The notes under the pieces are model-generated. The model did no database searches. It was given only the letters and a program-made list of their open reading frames with translations, and had not been told where the DNA came from. Positions 20,404-29,868 of a stretch of 64,000 nt of DNA are shown here, piece after piece (positions within the stretch are counted from its first letter, which is position 1; the number at the start of each line of letters is the position of its first letter). Source of the DNA: VFMC01 sp031400715. GTDB taxonomy: Bacteria > Actinomycetota > Acidimicrobiia > Acidimicrobiales > Ilumatobacteraceae. Location of the stretch: positions 1 to 64,000 of the forward strand of contig JANNQK010000264.1 in the NCBI GenBank assembly GCA_031400715.1. Reading direction: 5' to 3'. A program made the position numbers and the translations under genes.

Positions 20404-23400
20404 TCACGCTCGGAGGAGATCGTCGAGCACGGGCCGCCACAGATGGGGCGCGTCGAGCTTCGTGACGAGCTGGCGGGCGATGCCGAGGTGGCTGTGTGCA
20501 CGACTGCGGTCGCCCATCGTGGCGGCAAGCAAGGCGAGGCCCCCGTCAACAGGGCCGTGGGTGCTGACGCCGTTCCAGGTCATCTGCCCGGCGTACGGCA
20601 ACAGCCGTTCGTACAACATCTCGGCGAGGTCCGTGTCGGCCGCATGCCAGATGGGCGTGCAGATCATCGACGCGATCGCGGTCCAGGTCGTGTCCTCCAC
20701 CAGATCGAGCTTGCGCTCCGACAGCACGTCGATCAGCTCGCGCACTTCCCGGTGGTCATCGCGCGAGTCGGCGACAGCGCACTTGAGCGCGAGCCACGAG
20801 GTGAACTCGGGCTGCGCTCGCGATCGTTCATCGACGAGGTCCCAGAGCTCGCCGAGTCGCCCTTGGGTTTCGCGCACGGGGATCATCAGCGCAGCGAAGA
20901 TCGAGATCGACCAGGTCTCCGGGTAGCTCGCCAAGGATGCATCGAGTCCCTCGAGCGCAAGGCGCTCCGCCACCTCGAGGTCGCCGCGCACGAACGCATG
21001 TGCCGCCTCGGCATGCAGCAGACCGCGGTCGCGTGTCCGGCGTCGGACCTCGGGGGTGATCACGCGCAACCGTTCGATGCTGGAGTCGACCAGTTCCCGA
21101 TCGGCGGTCACCAAACCGAGACCGAACCGGACCCAGGCGGCTTCCCAATGGGCCTCGACGTCGGCAAGCCCGGCGAGTTGCTCGGCAGCGTGCCAGCGAA
21201 GCGGCAGGTCATCGGGATGGGCGAGGCCGAGATGCGAGTTCATCATCACCGAGCGGATGAGGTGCTCGTTCTCGCTACGAAGAGCGATGTCGCGGGCTTC
21301 GAGGTACAGGCTGCGCCCCAGCGGTGAATCGGGTGACGATGCCAGCAACGTGGCCGCCGCGGAGAGCAGTTCGGCGCGTGCATGGTCGGGTAGTTCGAGC
21401 GAGAGTGCGTACTCGAGATGTCGACGCGCTCGCTCGTCGACGCTGCCCACGTGTGTGGTGAAGCCGTGGAGGCACAGCTCGGTCACGGTGCGTACCAGCA
21501 GTTCGTCGGCTTCGTACTCACTGGCGAGCTCGGCGGCGCGAAGCAGTTCGAGATCGCTCTCGGGGCGGTTGGTCCGGCGCAGGCTGGTACCGAGCAGGCA
21601 GCGCAGCTCGGCCTCGACGAGTTGACCGGTCATGTTGAAGCGCGACACGACGGAGAGACCCTGACGGGCCCAGTCGATCGCGCTGTCCCAGTCGAACAGA
21701 GCCGCGACGTCCTGGGCCGCGTCACAACACGAGCGGGCTGCCCGGATCGGGTCGAGATCGGCTGCGGCGATCGCTTGGGGAGCGATGGCCACCGAACTCG
21801 CCGTGCACGTCTGCAGCGCGCGGCACAGCTCGTCGTGCCACGAGACCCGCGAGCCGAGGGGCACCATCGCAGCGAGCGCATCTGCCACGAGTCCGTGAAC
21901 GAAGCGGCCGGAGTGTGGCCCGTGGTCGGCGGCCTGCACCGAGGCATCGGCGGTCGCAGCCGTCGTCGACGAGGCGTACTCCAGTTGGATCAGGCCGTCG
22001 TCTTCGGCGCTCGCCAGTTGCTCACCGGTCCGCCTGCGCAACAGGCGAAGGGGTGGCAGGGGGAAGGACTGACCCAGGAGTGCTGCGAGCTGGAGCAGCT
22101 CGCGCGTGGTGCGGGCGAGACCGGCGGTGCGTTCAGCGACGGCTTCCTGCAGCGTCAGCGGTACCTCGGTTCCCATCTCACCACGGCCGAGCACATCGAG
22201 CAGCAGACCGAGGAACAGAGGGTTGCCGCCCGTCTGGTGGTGCAGGATCGCAGCCAGATTCTCCGTGGCCCGCAGAGGGAGGGTCTGGCGCAGCAGTTCG
22301 CCCACCTCATCGATGTCGAACGGAGGAACCACGGCCATGGCGTCGCCGATGGCATCGTCGATCGTCGGATGCGTGGGCGACCGTGATGTGAGCAGGAGAT
22401 GGAGCCCACGACGGCGCACGAGCGAGGAAACGATCTCCGCCGAGATGGCGTCGAGCCACTGGGCATCTTCGACGATCAAGACGGCGCCCGTGCCGGAGAG
22501 TGCCATGTCGATGAGGTCGGTGAGATCGGCGAGCAGGTCGTCGCGAGTGGTGGGAGGCAGCGAGGCCGTTGCCGGTCCACCCATCACGCGGGTGGCGGCG
22601 TTGACCAGTCGTTTCGAGCGCAGCGCTCTCGACGTGCTGTGCGGCACGACCTCGCTGAGCGCCTCGATGATGGTCGCGATGGCCTGCATCGGTCGGAACG
22701 GATCGGCCAGCGCGGCGGTGCGCACCACCGGGATGTTCTTGTCGATGAGCCGCTGGCCGATCAGACGGGTGAGGATCGTCTTGCCCACCCCGGGGTCGCC
22801 CATCAGCAGCACGGGCTCGGTGTCGAGCGTGTCGACGACACGGTCGACCCACGCCGTGCGCGGGAGGCGAGCAGCCGTGAGCGATGACGCCGAGAGCCGG
22901 TCGATCGCCGACAGTGCGATGGGTGCGCCGATCTCATGGCGCAAGATCTGCGACTCCAACTCCGCGACCTCGGGGGCGATGACGGCGCCGATGTCGGCGA
23001 TCGCCTCGCTGTGGGTGCGGATCACACGCACTGCTTCGACCTGACGGGTCGCCAGCGCGTAGAGCCGTGCGAGACGCATGGCCACATCGCCGCGCGATGG
23101 ATCGTCGGCGAACATCTGCTCGACCAGCGCCACAGATGATGAACCGGTTCGACTGGCCAGCTCGGCATCGGCGAGCTCGAGCACGACCTCGTCGCGCAGT
23201 GCGAGGAGGCGCCAACTCGTCGGATCGACGAGCGCGTTGTCGACGTTGGCGAACGGCAGCGGCCCACGCCACTCCGCCAATGCCAGCGCGTACTGGCGTG
23301 CTGCGTCGGCGGGTGGCAGGTCTCGGGCGCCGGCGACCAGTTGCTCGAATCGTGTGGAGTCGAGCAGGTCGAGTGGCCCTCGCAACCGATAACCCCCACC

Positions 23401-23670
23401 GGCGTTCTCGATCGACAACCCGCGATCGAGCGACTTCCGGATGGTGCTCAGCTGGGTCTTCAGACTCCCCCGCGAGCGAGCGGTGTCTTCGCCCCACAGG
23501 CTGTGCAGGATCGTGTGCATCGGCACGACCGCTCCCGCAGCCGCAGCCACGATCGCGAGCAAGTCACGTCGTTGGCTGCTGAGCGTCACCTCGAGGCCGG
23601 ACGAGTCGCGGACTGCCACGTCGCCGAGCACGGTGATGGCCGGGCGGACGAGACCGTGGCCGTCGATCAT
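20404..23670 (-). CDS. SARP-type transcriptional regulator with AAA ATPase and helical repeats
   Basis: A 1088-residue regulator. Residues about 12-95 are an OmpR-like winged helix (TLSSQRRDLLAIVAAAAG...LHSLWGEDTARSRGSLKTQLSTIRKSL), followed by a bacterial transcriptional-activation domain to about 245. An ATPase module carries Walker A GDPGVGKT (about 292-299) and Walker B VLIVEDAQW. The C-terminal 500 residues are alpha-helical TPR-like repeats. This is the layout of large SARP/AfsR-like switches, which use ATP to control promoter activation. The target is unknown; no biosynthetic cluster is adjacent. It converges with the fusion gene. Confidence 0.85.
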   Translation of the reverse strand: MIDGHGLVRPAITVLGDVAVRDSSGLEVTLSSQRRDLLAIVAAAAGAVVPMHTILHSLWGEDTARSRGSLKTQLSTIRKSLDRGLSIENAGGGYRLRGPLDLLDSTRFEQLVAGARDLPPADAARQYALALAEWRGPLPFANVDNALVDPTSWRLLALRDEVVLELADAELASRTGSSSVALVEQMFADDPSRGDVAMRLARLYALATRQVEAVRVIRTHSEAIADIGAVIAPEVAELESQILRHEIGAPIALSAIDRLSASSLTAARLPRTAWVDRVVDTLDTEPVLLMGDPGVGKTILTRLIGQRLIDKNIPVVRTAALADPFRPMQAIATIIEALSEVVPHSTSRALRSKRLVNAATRVMGGPATASLPPTTRDDLLADLTDLIDMALSGTGAVLIVEDAQWLDAISAEIVSSLVRRRGLHLLLTSRSPTHPTIDDAIGDAMAVVPPFDIDEVGELLRQTLPLRATENLAAILHHQTGGNPLFLGLLLDVLGRGEMGTEVPLTLQEAVAERTAGLARTTRELLQLAALLGQSFPLPPLRLLRRRTGEQLASAEDDGLIQLEYASSTTAATADASVQAADHGPHSGRFVHGLVADALAAMVPLGSRVSWHDELCRALQTCTASSVAIAPQAIAAADLDPIRAARSCCDAAQDVAALFDWDSAIDWARQGLSVVSRFNMTGQLVEAELRCLLGTSLRRTNRPESDLELLRAAELASEYEADELLVRTVTELCLHGFTTHVGSVDERARRHLEYALSLELPDHARAELLSAAATLLASSPDSPLGRSLYLEARDIALRSENEHLIRSVMMNSHLGLAHPDDLPLRWHAAEQLAGLADVEAHWEAAWVRFGLGLVTADRELVDSSIERLRVITPEVRRRTRDRGLLHAEAAHAFVRGDLEVAERLALEGLDASLASYPETWSISIFAALMIPVRETQGRLGELWDLVDERSRAQPEFTSWLALKCAVADSRDDHREVRELIDVLSERKLDLVEDTTWTAIASMICTPIWHAADTDLAEMLYERLLPYAGQMTWNGVSTHGPVDGGLALLAATMGDRSRAHSHLGIARQLVTKLDAPHLWRPVLDDLLRA

Positions 23671-23884
23671 CGCCGCCCACCGTCCACGCGTCCCATGCGA
23701 ACGATGCTACGCAGCGTGGCACGGCCTTCGGTATCGCCACATGCGGCCGCGCCGTGGTCGGAGCACTCGTTCTTCGAGCGTTCATCTGCGTGTCACCGAA
23801 GCGATGAAACGGGGAGCGCCAGCCGGACGCGATGAGCCGGGTGGCCCATTGCCCCCGTGCGGGTCGCCGGTGATGATCGCAGGC

Positions 23885-25231
23885 ATGGATCTTCCGCGGG
23901 CGATCGTGCCACCGGATGCAGTGGCGTGCGATGGCACAGCTCCGACAAGCGCGCTCCGACTCGACGGCGATCTGCGGTTGGACGGCGCCTGGGTGCTCGA
24001 TCGGTATCTCGATCCGATCACCGGCGTGTCGGCCATCGGTGAACTGCTCGATCGGTCGTGGGGTCGACCCATGGGCCTGGCGACGGCGACGCTCGGCGTT
24101 CGCATGGCCGAGCTCTTGGCCACGCGCAGATGGCCGGACGACCTGGTGGTGGTCGCGGTGCCATCGGCGCGTGAGTCGGCCGGTGTGCTGGCGCGGGTGG
24201 TCGGCCATGTCCTTGAGCGTGAGGTGCACCCTGCACTCGTGTCGCGTCGCTGGCGGGCAGGCGCGTCGTCGACGCGACGATTCGCGGTCAGATCACGGCA
24301 GGTGAGCGACCACGTGCTGCTGGTCGACGACGTGGTGCGCACCGGTGACACGCTCGCCGCGTGCGCAGAGCTGCTGCGCGCCCGAGGCGCCGTGGGTGTC
24401 TGGGCGGTTGCAGCAGCAGTCGAGCCGGTGCAGGGATCACACCGAGTGGTGCCGGTCCGGCTTCTCGTCGCCACCGGGCGTCGGTCGACGGCGATCCGAC
24501 CCGACGTGAATGCGCTGGTTCCGGTGACCTTCGACGGTCGGTTGCTGGTGACCTCACCGGAGGACGGATCTCACGCGGACACCGCAGGGTCGACGCCTCC
24601 ATCACCGCTGATCATTCCCGGCCCGGACGTGACGTTGTACGACCGGGAGCTGGACGACCGGGAGCTGGACGACCAGGAGTTCGACGACGGGGTCTCCGCT
24701 GACGAGGGGCTGGCCGACGAGGGGCTGGCCGACGAGGAGTTGATGGACGCAGTGGCCGCAGCTTTCGAGGCGGTAGCCGGACTGGAAGCGCTGCGATCCA
24801 TCGTGAGCCAGCACTCCGCCGACGAGACCCTCTCGATCGACGACCTGCTGTCCGAACTGCTGCGTGGCGCGGCGCACTCAGGGGGCGTCGACCATGATCT
24901 GGTGCAGCCGGCAGCGGACCGAGCCGATGCGCCGGTCGAGGACGATGATCCCGTCGAAGACCATGATCCCGTCGTGGACGATGATCCGGTCGACGACGTT
25001 GGGTCGGTCGAGGACGAAGTCGCCGAACAAGCTGGTCCGGTCGCAGATCATGATCCGGCCGAGGACGACGCGCCTGCGGCCGAACCCGACACTCGCTACG
25101 AGGTGGATCGGTCCGCAGGGGCGGGTGTCGACCCGACGACGGAACCGTCGGGCGAACGAGGAGGCAGACCGGTCGGTGGCTGGCGCGGCAAACGCCGTCG
25201 TCAGAAGCCGAAGCCGTCGAGTATGCGGTAG
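23885..25231 (+). CDS. ComF-like phosphoribosyltransferase with long acidic C-terminus
   Basis: A 448-residue protein. The first 220 residues are a type I phosphoribosyltransferase of the ComF kind: DLVVVAVPSARES, then the PRPP loop VLLVDDVVRTGDTLAACAELL (D-D acidic pair). The rest is a low-complexity tail rich in Asp/Glu (DPVEDHDPVVDDDPVDDVG...) ending in a basic patch (KRRRQKPKPSSMR). Start 23885 is likely; ATG 23873 is possible. It ends tail-to-tail with the XPB gene, overlapping by 31 bp. A similar but short ComF-like gene flanks the other side of the XPB pair. Function in DNA uptake or repair is inferred only from ComF and context. Confidence 0.7.
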   Translation: MDLPRAIVPPDAVACDGTAPTSALRLDGDLRLDGAWVLDRYLDPITGVSAIGELLDRSWGRPMGLATATLGVRMAELLATRRWPDDLVVVAVPSARESAGVLARVVGHVLEREVHPALVSRRWRAGASSTRRFAVRSRQVSDHVLLVDDVVRTGDTLAACAELLRARGAVGVWAVAAAVEPVQGSHRVVPVRLLVATGRRSTAIRPDVNALVPVTFDGRLLVTSPEDGSHADTAGSTPPSPLIIPGPDVTLYDRELDDRELDDQEFDDGVSADEGLADEGLADEELMDAVAAAFEAVAGLEALRSIVSQHSADETLSIDDLLSELLRGAAHSGGVDHDLVQPAADRADAPVEDDDPVEDHDPVVDDDPVDDVGSVEDEVAEQAGPVADHDPAEDDAPAAEPDTRYEVDRSAGAGVDPTTEPSGERGGRPVGGWRGKRRRQKPKPSSMR

Positions 25232-26976
25232 TCGTAGCCCTGCTCCGCCAGGAACCGCTGCCGGTTCGAGGCGAAGGTCTGATCGACGGTGTCGCGGGTG
25301 ACGATGGTGTAGAAGTTGGCTTGGCCACCATCGTGCTTGGGTCGCATGATCCGGCCGAGGCGCTGGGCCTCCTCCTGGCGGCTGCCGAACGTACCGCTCA
25401 CCTGGATGGCGACGTTCGCCTCGGGCAGGTCGATCGAGAAGTTCGCCACCTTCGACACCACGAGCACCTTGGTCTCGCCCGTGCGAAAGCTCTCGAAGCG
25501 CGCTTCGCGGAGCTTCTGTGGTGTCTGCCCCGTGATCAGCGGTGCGTCGAGTTCGGCGGCGATCGTCTTCAACTGGTCGACGAACTGGCCGATCACCAGC
25601 ACCCGGTCGCCCTCGTGCCGAGCGACGAGCTCGCGCACCACCTGGGCCTTGCGCGGCGTGCATGCTGCCAGCCGGTATCGCTGTTGAGGGTCGGCGAGGG
25701 CGTACTCCATCCGCGCATCGTCGTGGAGGCCGACGCGGATCTCGGTGCAGATGGCCGGGGCGATCCACCCGTGCAGCTCGAGCTCTTTCCACGGAACGTC
25801 GAACCGCTTCGGACCGATGAGGCCGAACACGTCGGCCTCCTTGCCGTCTTCGCGCACCAAGGTTGCGGTGAGGCCGAGGCGCCGCACGGCCTGGATGCGC
25901 GCCGTGGCACGGAACACCGGCGCCGGGAGAAGGTGCACCTCGTCGTAGATGATGAGGCCCCATTCGGTGCGATCGAACAAGCCGAGATGGGGATACAGCG
26001 AGTGCAGCACGTCGCTGCCGGCATCGTCGGGGACGGCCGGGTCGGGTGACGTCATCGCCGGGTCGGCGACCACAGCGAACTCGCCGGCGAGATCGTCGCC
26101 GGCATGGCCGCGCTTCTTCTTGCGGACCGGAGACCAGGTGAGCACCTGATACGTGGCGACCGTGACGGGACGGATGTCCTTCCGGTCGCCCGAGTACTCG
26201 CCCACCTGATCGGCGGTGAGCGATGTCTTGTCGAGGATCTCGCGGATCCATTGCCGAGCCGACGTGATGTTGGTGGCGATGATGAGCGTGTGGGTTCCGG
26301 CCGCGGCCATGGCGGCGAGACCGATGACGGTCTTTCCTGCACCGCACGGCAACACGAGCACGCCGTTGCCGGCGGCGTCGACGCCGTCTTGCCACCAGGC
26401 GCTCACCGCATCGGCCTGGTACCCGCGGAGTTCGCACGTGAGCTGCGCGTCGGCGAGCACGCTGCCCTCGGTGTAGCCGGCCTCGTCGGCCACTGGCCAA
26501 CCGAGTTGGAGCAAGGCCTGCTTGAGCGCGCCACGATCGCCGAGTCGGACTGCGAAGCGGTTGCCGTCGAGTCGCTCGCCGAGCATCTGGCTGACGTGCT
26601 TGTCGCGCGCCACTTCGACCAGCAGGGGTACCTCGTGGCTCACGAGAGCGAGACCGCCCGTGTCGAAGTCGCGCACCAGACGCAAGCGGCCGTAGCGGCC
26701 CATCTGGTCGTGCACCTCGGCGAGGACCCCACTGGGGACCGGATACTTCGCCAGGTCGTTCAGGGTGGACGCGACCTCGCCCGCATGCATCCCGGCCACC
26801 GCAGCGTTCCACAGCGACAGCGGGGTGATGCGATACGTGTGGATGTGCTCAGGTGCCTTTTCGAGCTCGCTGAAGCGTTGCAGCGCGGCACGCGCATCGG
26901 CGGCGCGAGGGCTGGCCAACTCGAGCATCACCGTGAGATCGCTCTGCACGATGAGCGGGTTGGTCGGATCGGTCAC
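25201..26976 (-). CDS. XPB/ERCC3-family DNA helicase
   Basis: A 591-residue SF2 helicase. Motifs: LPCGAGKTVIGL (Walker A), IIYDEVHLLP (DEVH box), LGLTATLVREDGKE (motif III with the RED signature typical of XPB), and AQRLGRIMRP (motif VI). The N-terminal 170 residues form the damage-recognition-like domain. An insertion of about 35 residues (ADPAMTSPDPAVPDD...) before the DEVH box makes it longer than many bacterial homologues. The bacterial enzyme unwinds 3'-5' and is linked to repair. Its ATG overlaps the partner gene's stop (ATGA), so the two are co-translated. Confidence 0.92.
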   Translation of the reverse strand: MTDPTNPLIVQSDLTVMLELASPRAADARAALQRFSELEKAPEHIHTYRITPLSLWNAAVAGMHAGEVASTLNDLAKYPVPSGVLAEVHDQMGRYGRLRLVRDFDTGGLALVSHEVPLLVEVARDKHVSQMLGERLDGNRFAVRLGDRGALKQALLQLGWPVADEAGYTEGSVLADAQLTCELRGYQADAVSAWWQDGVDAAGNGVLVLPCGAGKTVIGLAAMAAAGTHTLIIATNITSARQWIREILDKTSLTADQVGEYSGDRKDIRPVTVATYQVLTWSPVRKKKRGHAGDDLAGEFAVVADPAMTSPDPAVPDDAGSDVLHSLYPHLGLFDRTEWGLIIYDEVHLLPAPVFRATARIQAVRRLGLTATLVREDGKEADVFGLIGPKRFDVPWKELELHGWIAPAICTEIRVGLHDDARMEYALADPQQRYRLAACTPRKAQVVRELVARHEGDRVLVIGQFVDQLKTIAAELDAPLITGQTPQKLREARFESFRTGETKVLVVSKVANFSIDLPEANVAIQVSGTFGSRQEEAQRLGRIMRPKHDGGQANFYTIVTRDTVDQTFASNRQRFLAEQGYDYRILDGFGF

Positions 26977-29081
26977 CAGTCCTCCATGAGGGCTTCGAGC
27001 TGGGCGACCTGCGGATGGAGCACCTCGGGCACGCTACGGGCCTTCGGTCGAGGTTGCACCCGACTGATCTGGTCACCTGCGGGAGCGGGCTCTTCGGTGC
27101 TGCTGGGAGCGAGCCCCGCCTTGCGCAGGGCCGACATCACCTTGTCGAGCGCGAGGTCGCTGACCGCAACGGTGGGAGCGATGAGGGTGAGTCGCGCCGA
27201 GCGCACCTTCACCGCGGCAGCCAGGCCGAGCACATCGTCCGCGGTGACGACCGTGGCCGCCGTGCGTGCGCTGAGACCGCCGCGCTGGCGCTCGACGTCG
27301 ACGAGCATCTGTGCCACCACGGGCGCGATCGGCACCGACGAGTTGTCGGTCAGGAAGTCGAGGACGGACCGAGCGGTCTCTCCGGCGGCCATCTCGGTGG
27401 CGATGCGGGTGCGGTCGAGACGCAAGACGGCGACGCTTCCCTTCGATTCGGCGGTGCACAATCGGTCGAGCCGGGCGCGCACGGCAGGGTCGAGGGCGGG
27501 TGGCGCGATGACCGAGAAGTCGGCCTGCACCACGAAGGTGAGGTCTTGCGCAGGGAGCAGGTCGTGCAGCGAGGCGGGCTCGGTGAGCACCGTGCGTGCG
27601 AGCGCCCCCAGGCCCACAGGTCCGTTCGCAGGGCACAGGCCAAGGGTGATCAGATGCGCACGAAGGTGGTCGAGGTCGACTCGCTCGGCCAGGAGATGGT
27701 TGGCGCGGACCCACGGGACCAGATCGTCGTGCGGCACACCATGGCCATCGGCGAGCGCGAGCAGATCAGCGACGACCTGACGTCGGAGCACCGACTCGAG
27801 CGATCGGCTCTCACCTGGCGCGTCGAGGCCTTCGAGCCAGGCGTCGACGAGCTGGACCCATTGGTCGGCGATGCCGAGGCGACGCCACTCGCTGGTGCGT
27901 TCGGCACTCACTTCGTACCGGTGGATCCACATCGCGTTGCGTCCGCGGCCGACGAACTCGCTCATCTGGGTGATGAGCCCGAGCCCGAGGGCGAGGTGGA
28001 CCAGCGGTCCGACGTGATCGACCGGCCATCCCATCCTCTTGGCGATGTCGCGGAGCGCCTTCACTCCGATGCCGCCGGTCTTGAGGCCCGGGATCGGTTC
28101 GGCTGCGACCTGGCGGATCAGGGTCTGCAACGTGCTGAGGGCATCGGGATGCATCGGCGCATGGTGGTCGAGCGGCTTGAGCGTGGTGACGGGCGCGGCC
28201 GGCCACTGGGCAAAGGTTCGGCCGTTGACGGCCGTGAGGGTTTCGAGCCAGAGGCCGACGTGGCGCATCTCGCGTTCGACCCACACCAGACCGATGTCGA
28301 TGAGGTGTTGGAGTGCGGCCGATTGGGGTGTGAGCTGGGGGCGAGCGCTGACCGGCCGTTGATCGACCGGGCTGTAGAGGCGGAGTTGCCACCAGTTGTT
28401 GGTGAGCCGGTCGCCGGCGATGCCGCGACCTCCGGCGGCCACGAGCCGGTCGAACATCTCTCGCTCGGGTTGCTGGAAGCTGTCGACGAGCCGCTCGAGC
28501 CGCGTGGCCGTCCCGATGATGTCGCGGAGCGCGTCGATGCGCTGCATCTTGCCGCTCGGGATCTGCTCGAGCCCGAGGTTCTCGAGGTAGTGACCGAGAT
28601 GTTGCTTGGTGATGGTCTGATCGAGCACCATCCGGTCGATCGGCCGGCCCGGTCGGGCGATCATGTCGGCCACCCCTGCCCGAAGCCGCAGTGCTGCCTC
28701 GGGTGTGTGTTCCTCGAGCAGGAACCGGTCGACGAGGGCGGCGACCATCCGATGTCGATCCGGAAGCGCATCGGGGCCGAGCTCCTGGGCGAGATCGTGC
28801 GCTGCAATCGCGCCTCCACGGCTTGCCAACACCACCAGGAGTTGCGCAGAGGCTGCGTCGAGCAGTTCGATCGTGAGCCGGAGCACATGTGGGTTGGCGA
28901 GCGCACCGGCCAACTGCTTGCGACCAGGGGCGCGGGTGCTTGCGCCGAGCCACACCCGGAGCGGGCCGGTACCGACGCACCACGCAGCCAGGTGGGGCTG
29001 CAGGGCGATGCGTCGGGCGAGCTCGTTGCCCTCGAGCTCGCTGAGCGCCGCCGCGCGGTCGGCCACGACTTCGTCGATCAT
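26973..29081 (-). CDS. XPB partner, helicase-associated protein (Rv0862c-like)
   Basis: A 702-residue protein directly upstream of, and overlapping, the XPB gene, an order conserved in mycobacteria and other actinobacteria. It shows winged-helix-like segments and a C-terminal Helicase_C_3-type region (DLTFVVQADFSVIAPPALDPAVRARLDRLC...ESKGSVAVLRLDRTRI). It lacks Walker motifs, so it is likely a loader or cofactor for XPB. Start ATG 29081 (MIDEVVADRAAALSELEG) is chosen because it begins the conserved sequence and has TAGGTT 7 nt upstream. Confidence 0.85.
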   Translation of the reverse strand: MIDEVVADRAAALSELEGNELARRIALQPHLAAWCVGTGPLRVWLGASTRAPGRKQLAGALANPHVLRLTIELLDAASAQLLVVLASRGGAIAAHDLAQELGPDALPDRHRMVAALVDRFLLEEHTPEAALRLRAGVADMIARPGRPIDRMVLDQTITKQHLGHYLENLGLEQIPSGKMQRIDALRDIIGTATRLERLVDSFQQPEREMFDRLVAAGGRGIAGDRLTNNWWQLRLYSPVDQRPVSARPQLTPQSAALQHLIDIGLVWVEREMRHVGLWLETLTAVNGRTFAQWPAAPVTTLKPLDHHAPMHPDALSTLQTLIRQVAAEPIPGLKTGGIGVKALRDIAKRMGWPVDHVGPLVHLALGLGLITQMSEFVGRGRNAMWIHRYEVSAERTSEWRRLGIADQWVQLVDAWLEGLDAPGESRSLESVLRRQVVADLLALADGHGVPHDDLVPWVRANHLLAERVDLDHLRAHLITLGLCPANGPVGLGALARTVLTEPASLHDLLPAQDLTFVVQADFSVIAPPALDPAVRARLDRLCTAESKGSVAVLRLDRTRIATEMAAGETARSVLDFLTDNSSVPIAPVVAQMLVDVERQRGGLSARTAATVVTADDVLGLAAAVKVRSARLTLIAPTVAVSDLALDKVMSALRKAGLAPSSTEEPAPAGDQISRVQPRPKARSVPEVLHPQVAQLEALMEDW

Positions 29082-29088
29082 GAGCGGG

Positions 29089-29094
29089 AACCTA
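29089..29094 (-). promoter_or_regulatory. -10 hexamer TAGGTT for the XPB operon
   Basis: On the minus strand TAGGTT ends 7 nt before the ATG at 29081, predicting a leaderless mRNA for the partner-XPB operon. Confidence 0.55.
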
Positions 29095-29215
29095 TCGCCG
29101 GGGTGCGATGAGCCGACCGGCCCATTGCCGCAGAGCGTCGACCGTGTTGAGCTGATGTTGACGGTTCGACCATCTCGGTGCGGGTCGTCGACGACACGAA
29201 TGGAGCCGGGCGGCC

Positions 29216-29764
29216 ATGACACAACACCTGATCTCGCCCCCTGTGATGAACATCAGCGGGGTAGCCGGGCTCGACACGTGCTGGGCCCTCGACCGGTTCT
29301 CCCACCCCCTGCTCGGCCTCACCAGAGCCGGTCTCCTGCTCGGCCGCGCCAAAGTGGGCGGGCTCGGCCCCGCATGCGCCGAGTTGGCGGAGCGCATGGG
29401 CGATGTCGCGAGCCGGCAGCTGCTGCCCGATGACCTCGTGGTCGCTGCGGTGCCGTCGGCGTCGACGCTCAGCCAGCAGATGGCCGTCTGCGTGGCCGCA
29501 GCGATCGAGCGTCCGTTGGAACCGTTGCTGGGTGTGCGCGGCGGTGTGTTCGGCAGGCTCGACGGCTCGGTCCGTGACCGAATCAAAGCCAAGGTTCGCA
29601 CGGCACCCGCACACGTGCTCTTGATCGACGATTCGGTTCGTTCGGGTGAGACGTTGAAAGCCTGTGCCGCGATGTTGCGTCAGCGAGGCTCCGCCCGCGT
29701 CTGGGCCGTGGTCGCCGTCGCCATCCTCGACGCGGGCGACCGCGATCCGATCGCGAGCTGGTGA
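29216..29764 (+). CDS. ComF-like phosphoribosyltransferase (short form)
   Basis: A 182-residue type I phosphoribosyltransferase: VAAVPSASTLSQQ and PRPP loop VLLIDDSVRSGETLKACAAML. The N-terminus GLDTCWALDRFSHPLLGLTRAG is similar to the corresponding part of the longer ComF-like protein (WVLDRYLDPITGV). It lacks the zinc-finger N-terminus of classical ComF and the acidic tail of its paralog. It is divergent from the XPB operon, so the pair brackets the helicase genes. Substrate unknown. Confidence 0.75.
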   Translation: MTQHLISPPVMNISGVAGLDTCWALDRFSHPLLGLTRAGLLLGRAKVGGLGPACAELAERMGDVASRQLLPDDLVVAAVPSASTLSQQMAVCVAAAIERPLEPLLGVRGGVFGRLDGSVRDRIKAKVRTAPAHVLLIDDSVRSGETLKACAAMLRQRGSARVWAVVAVAILDAGDRDPIASW

Positions 29765-29868
29765 CCGGCGTCCGACCGCTCAGACGAGGATCTTGATCGG
29801 GCGGCCCTCGAAGACCCGCGTCCTCCTCACGCGCCGGTCATGCCCGCGGCATCGTGACGCCGGTGCCG

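Noticed and set aside
29780..29830. A 16-codon frame on the minus strand ending FEGRPIKILV
   Set aside because: Too short to support and without context; noted only because the peptide looks protein-like.
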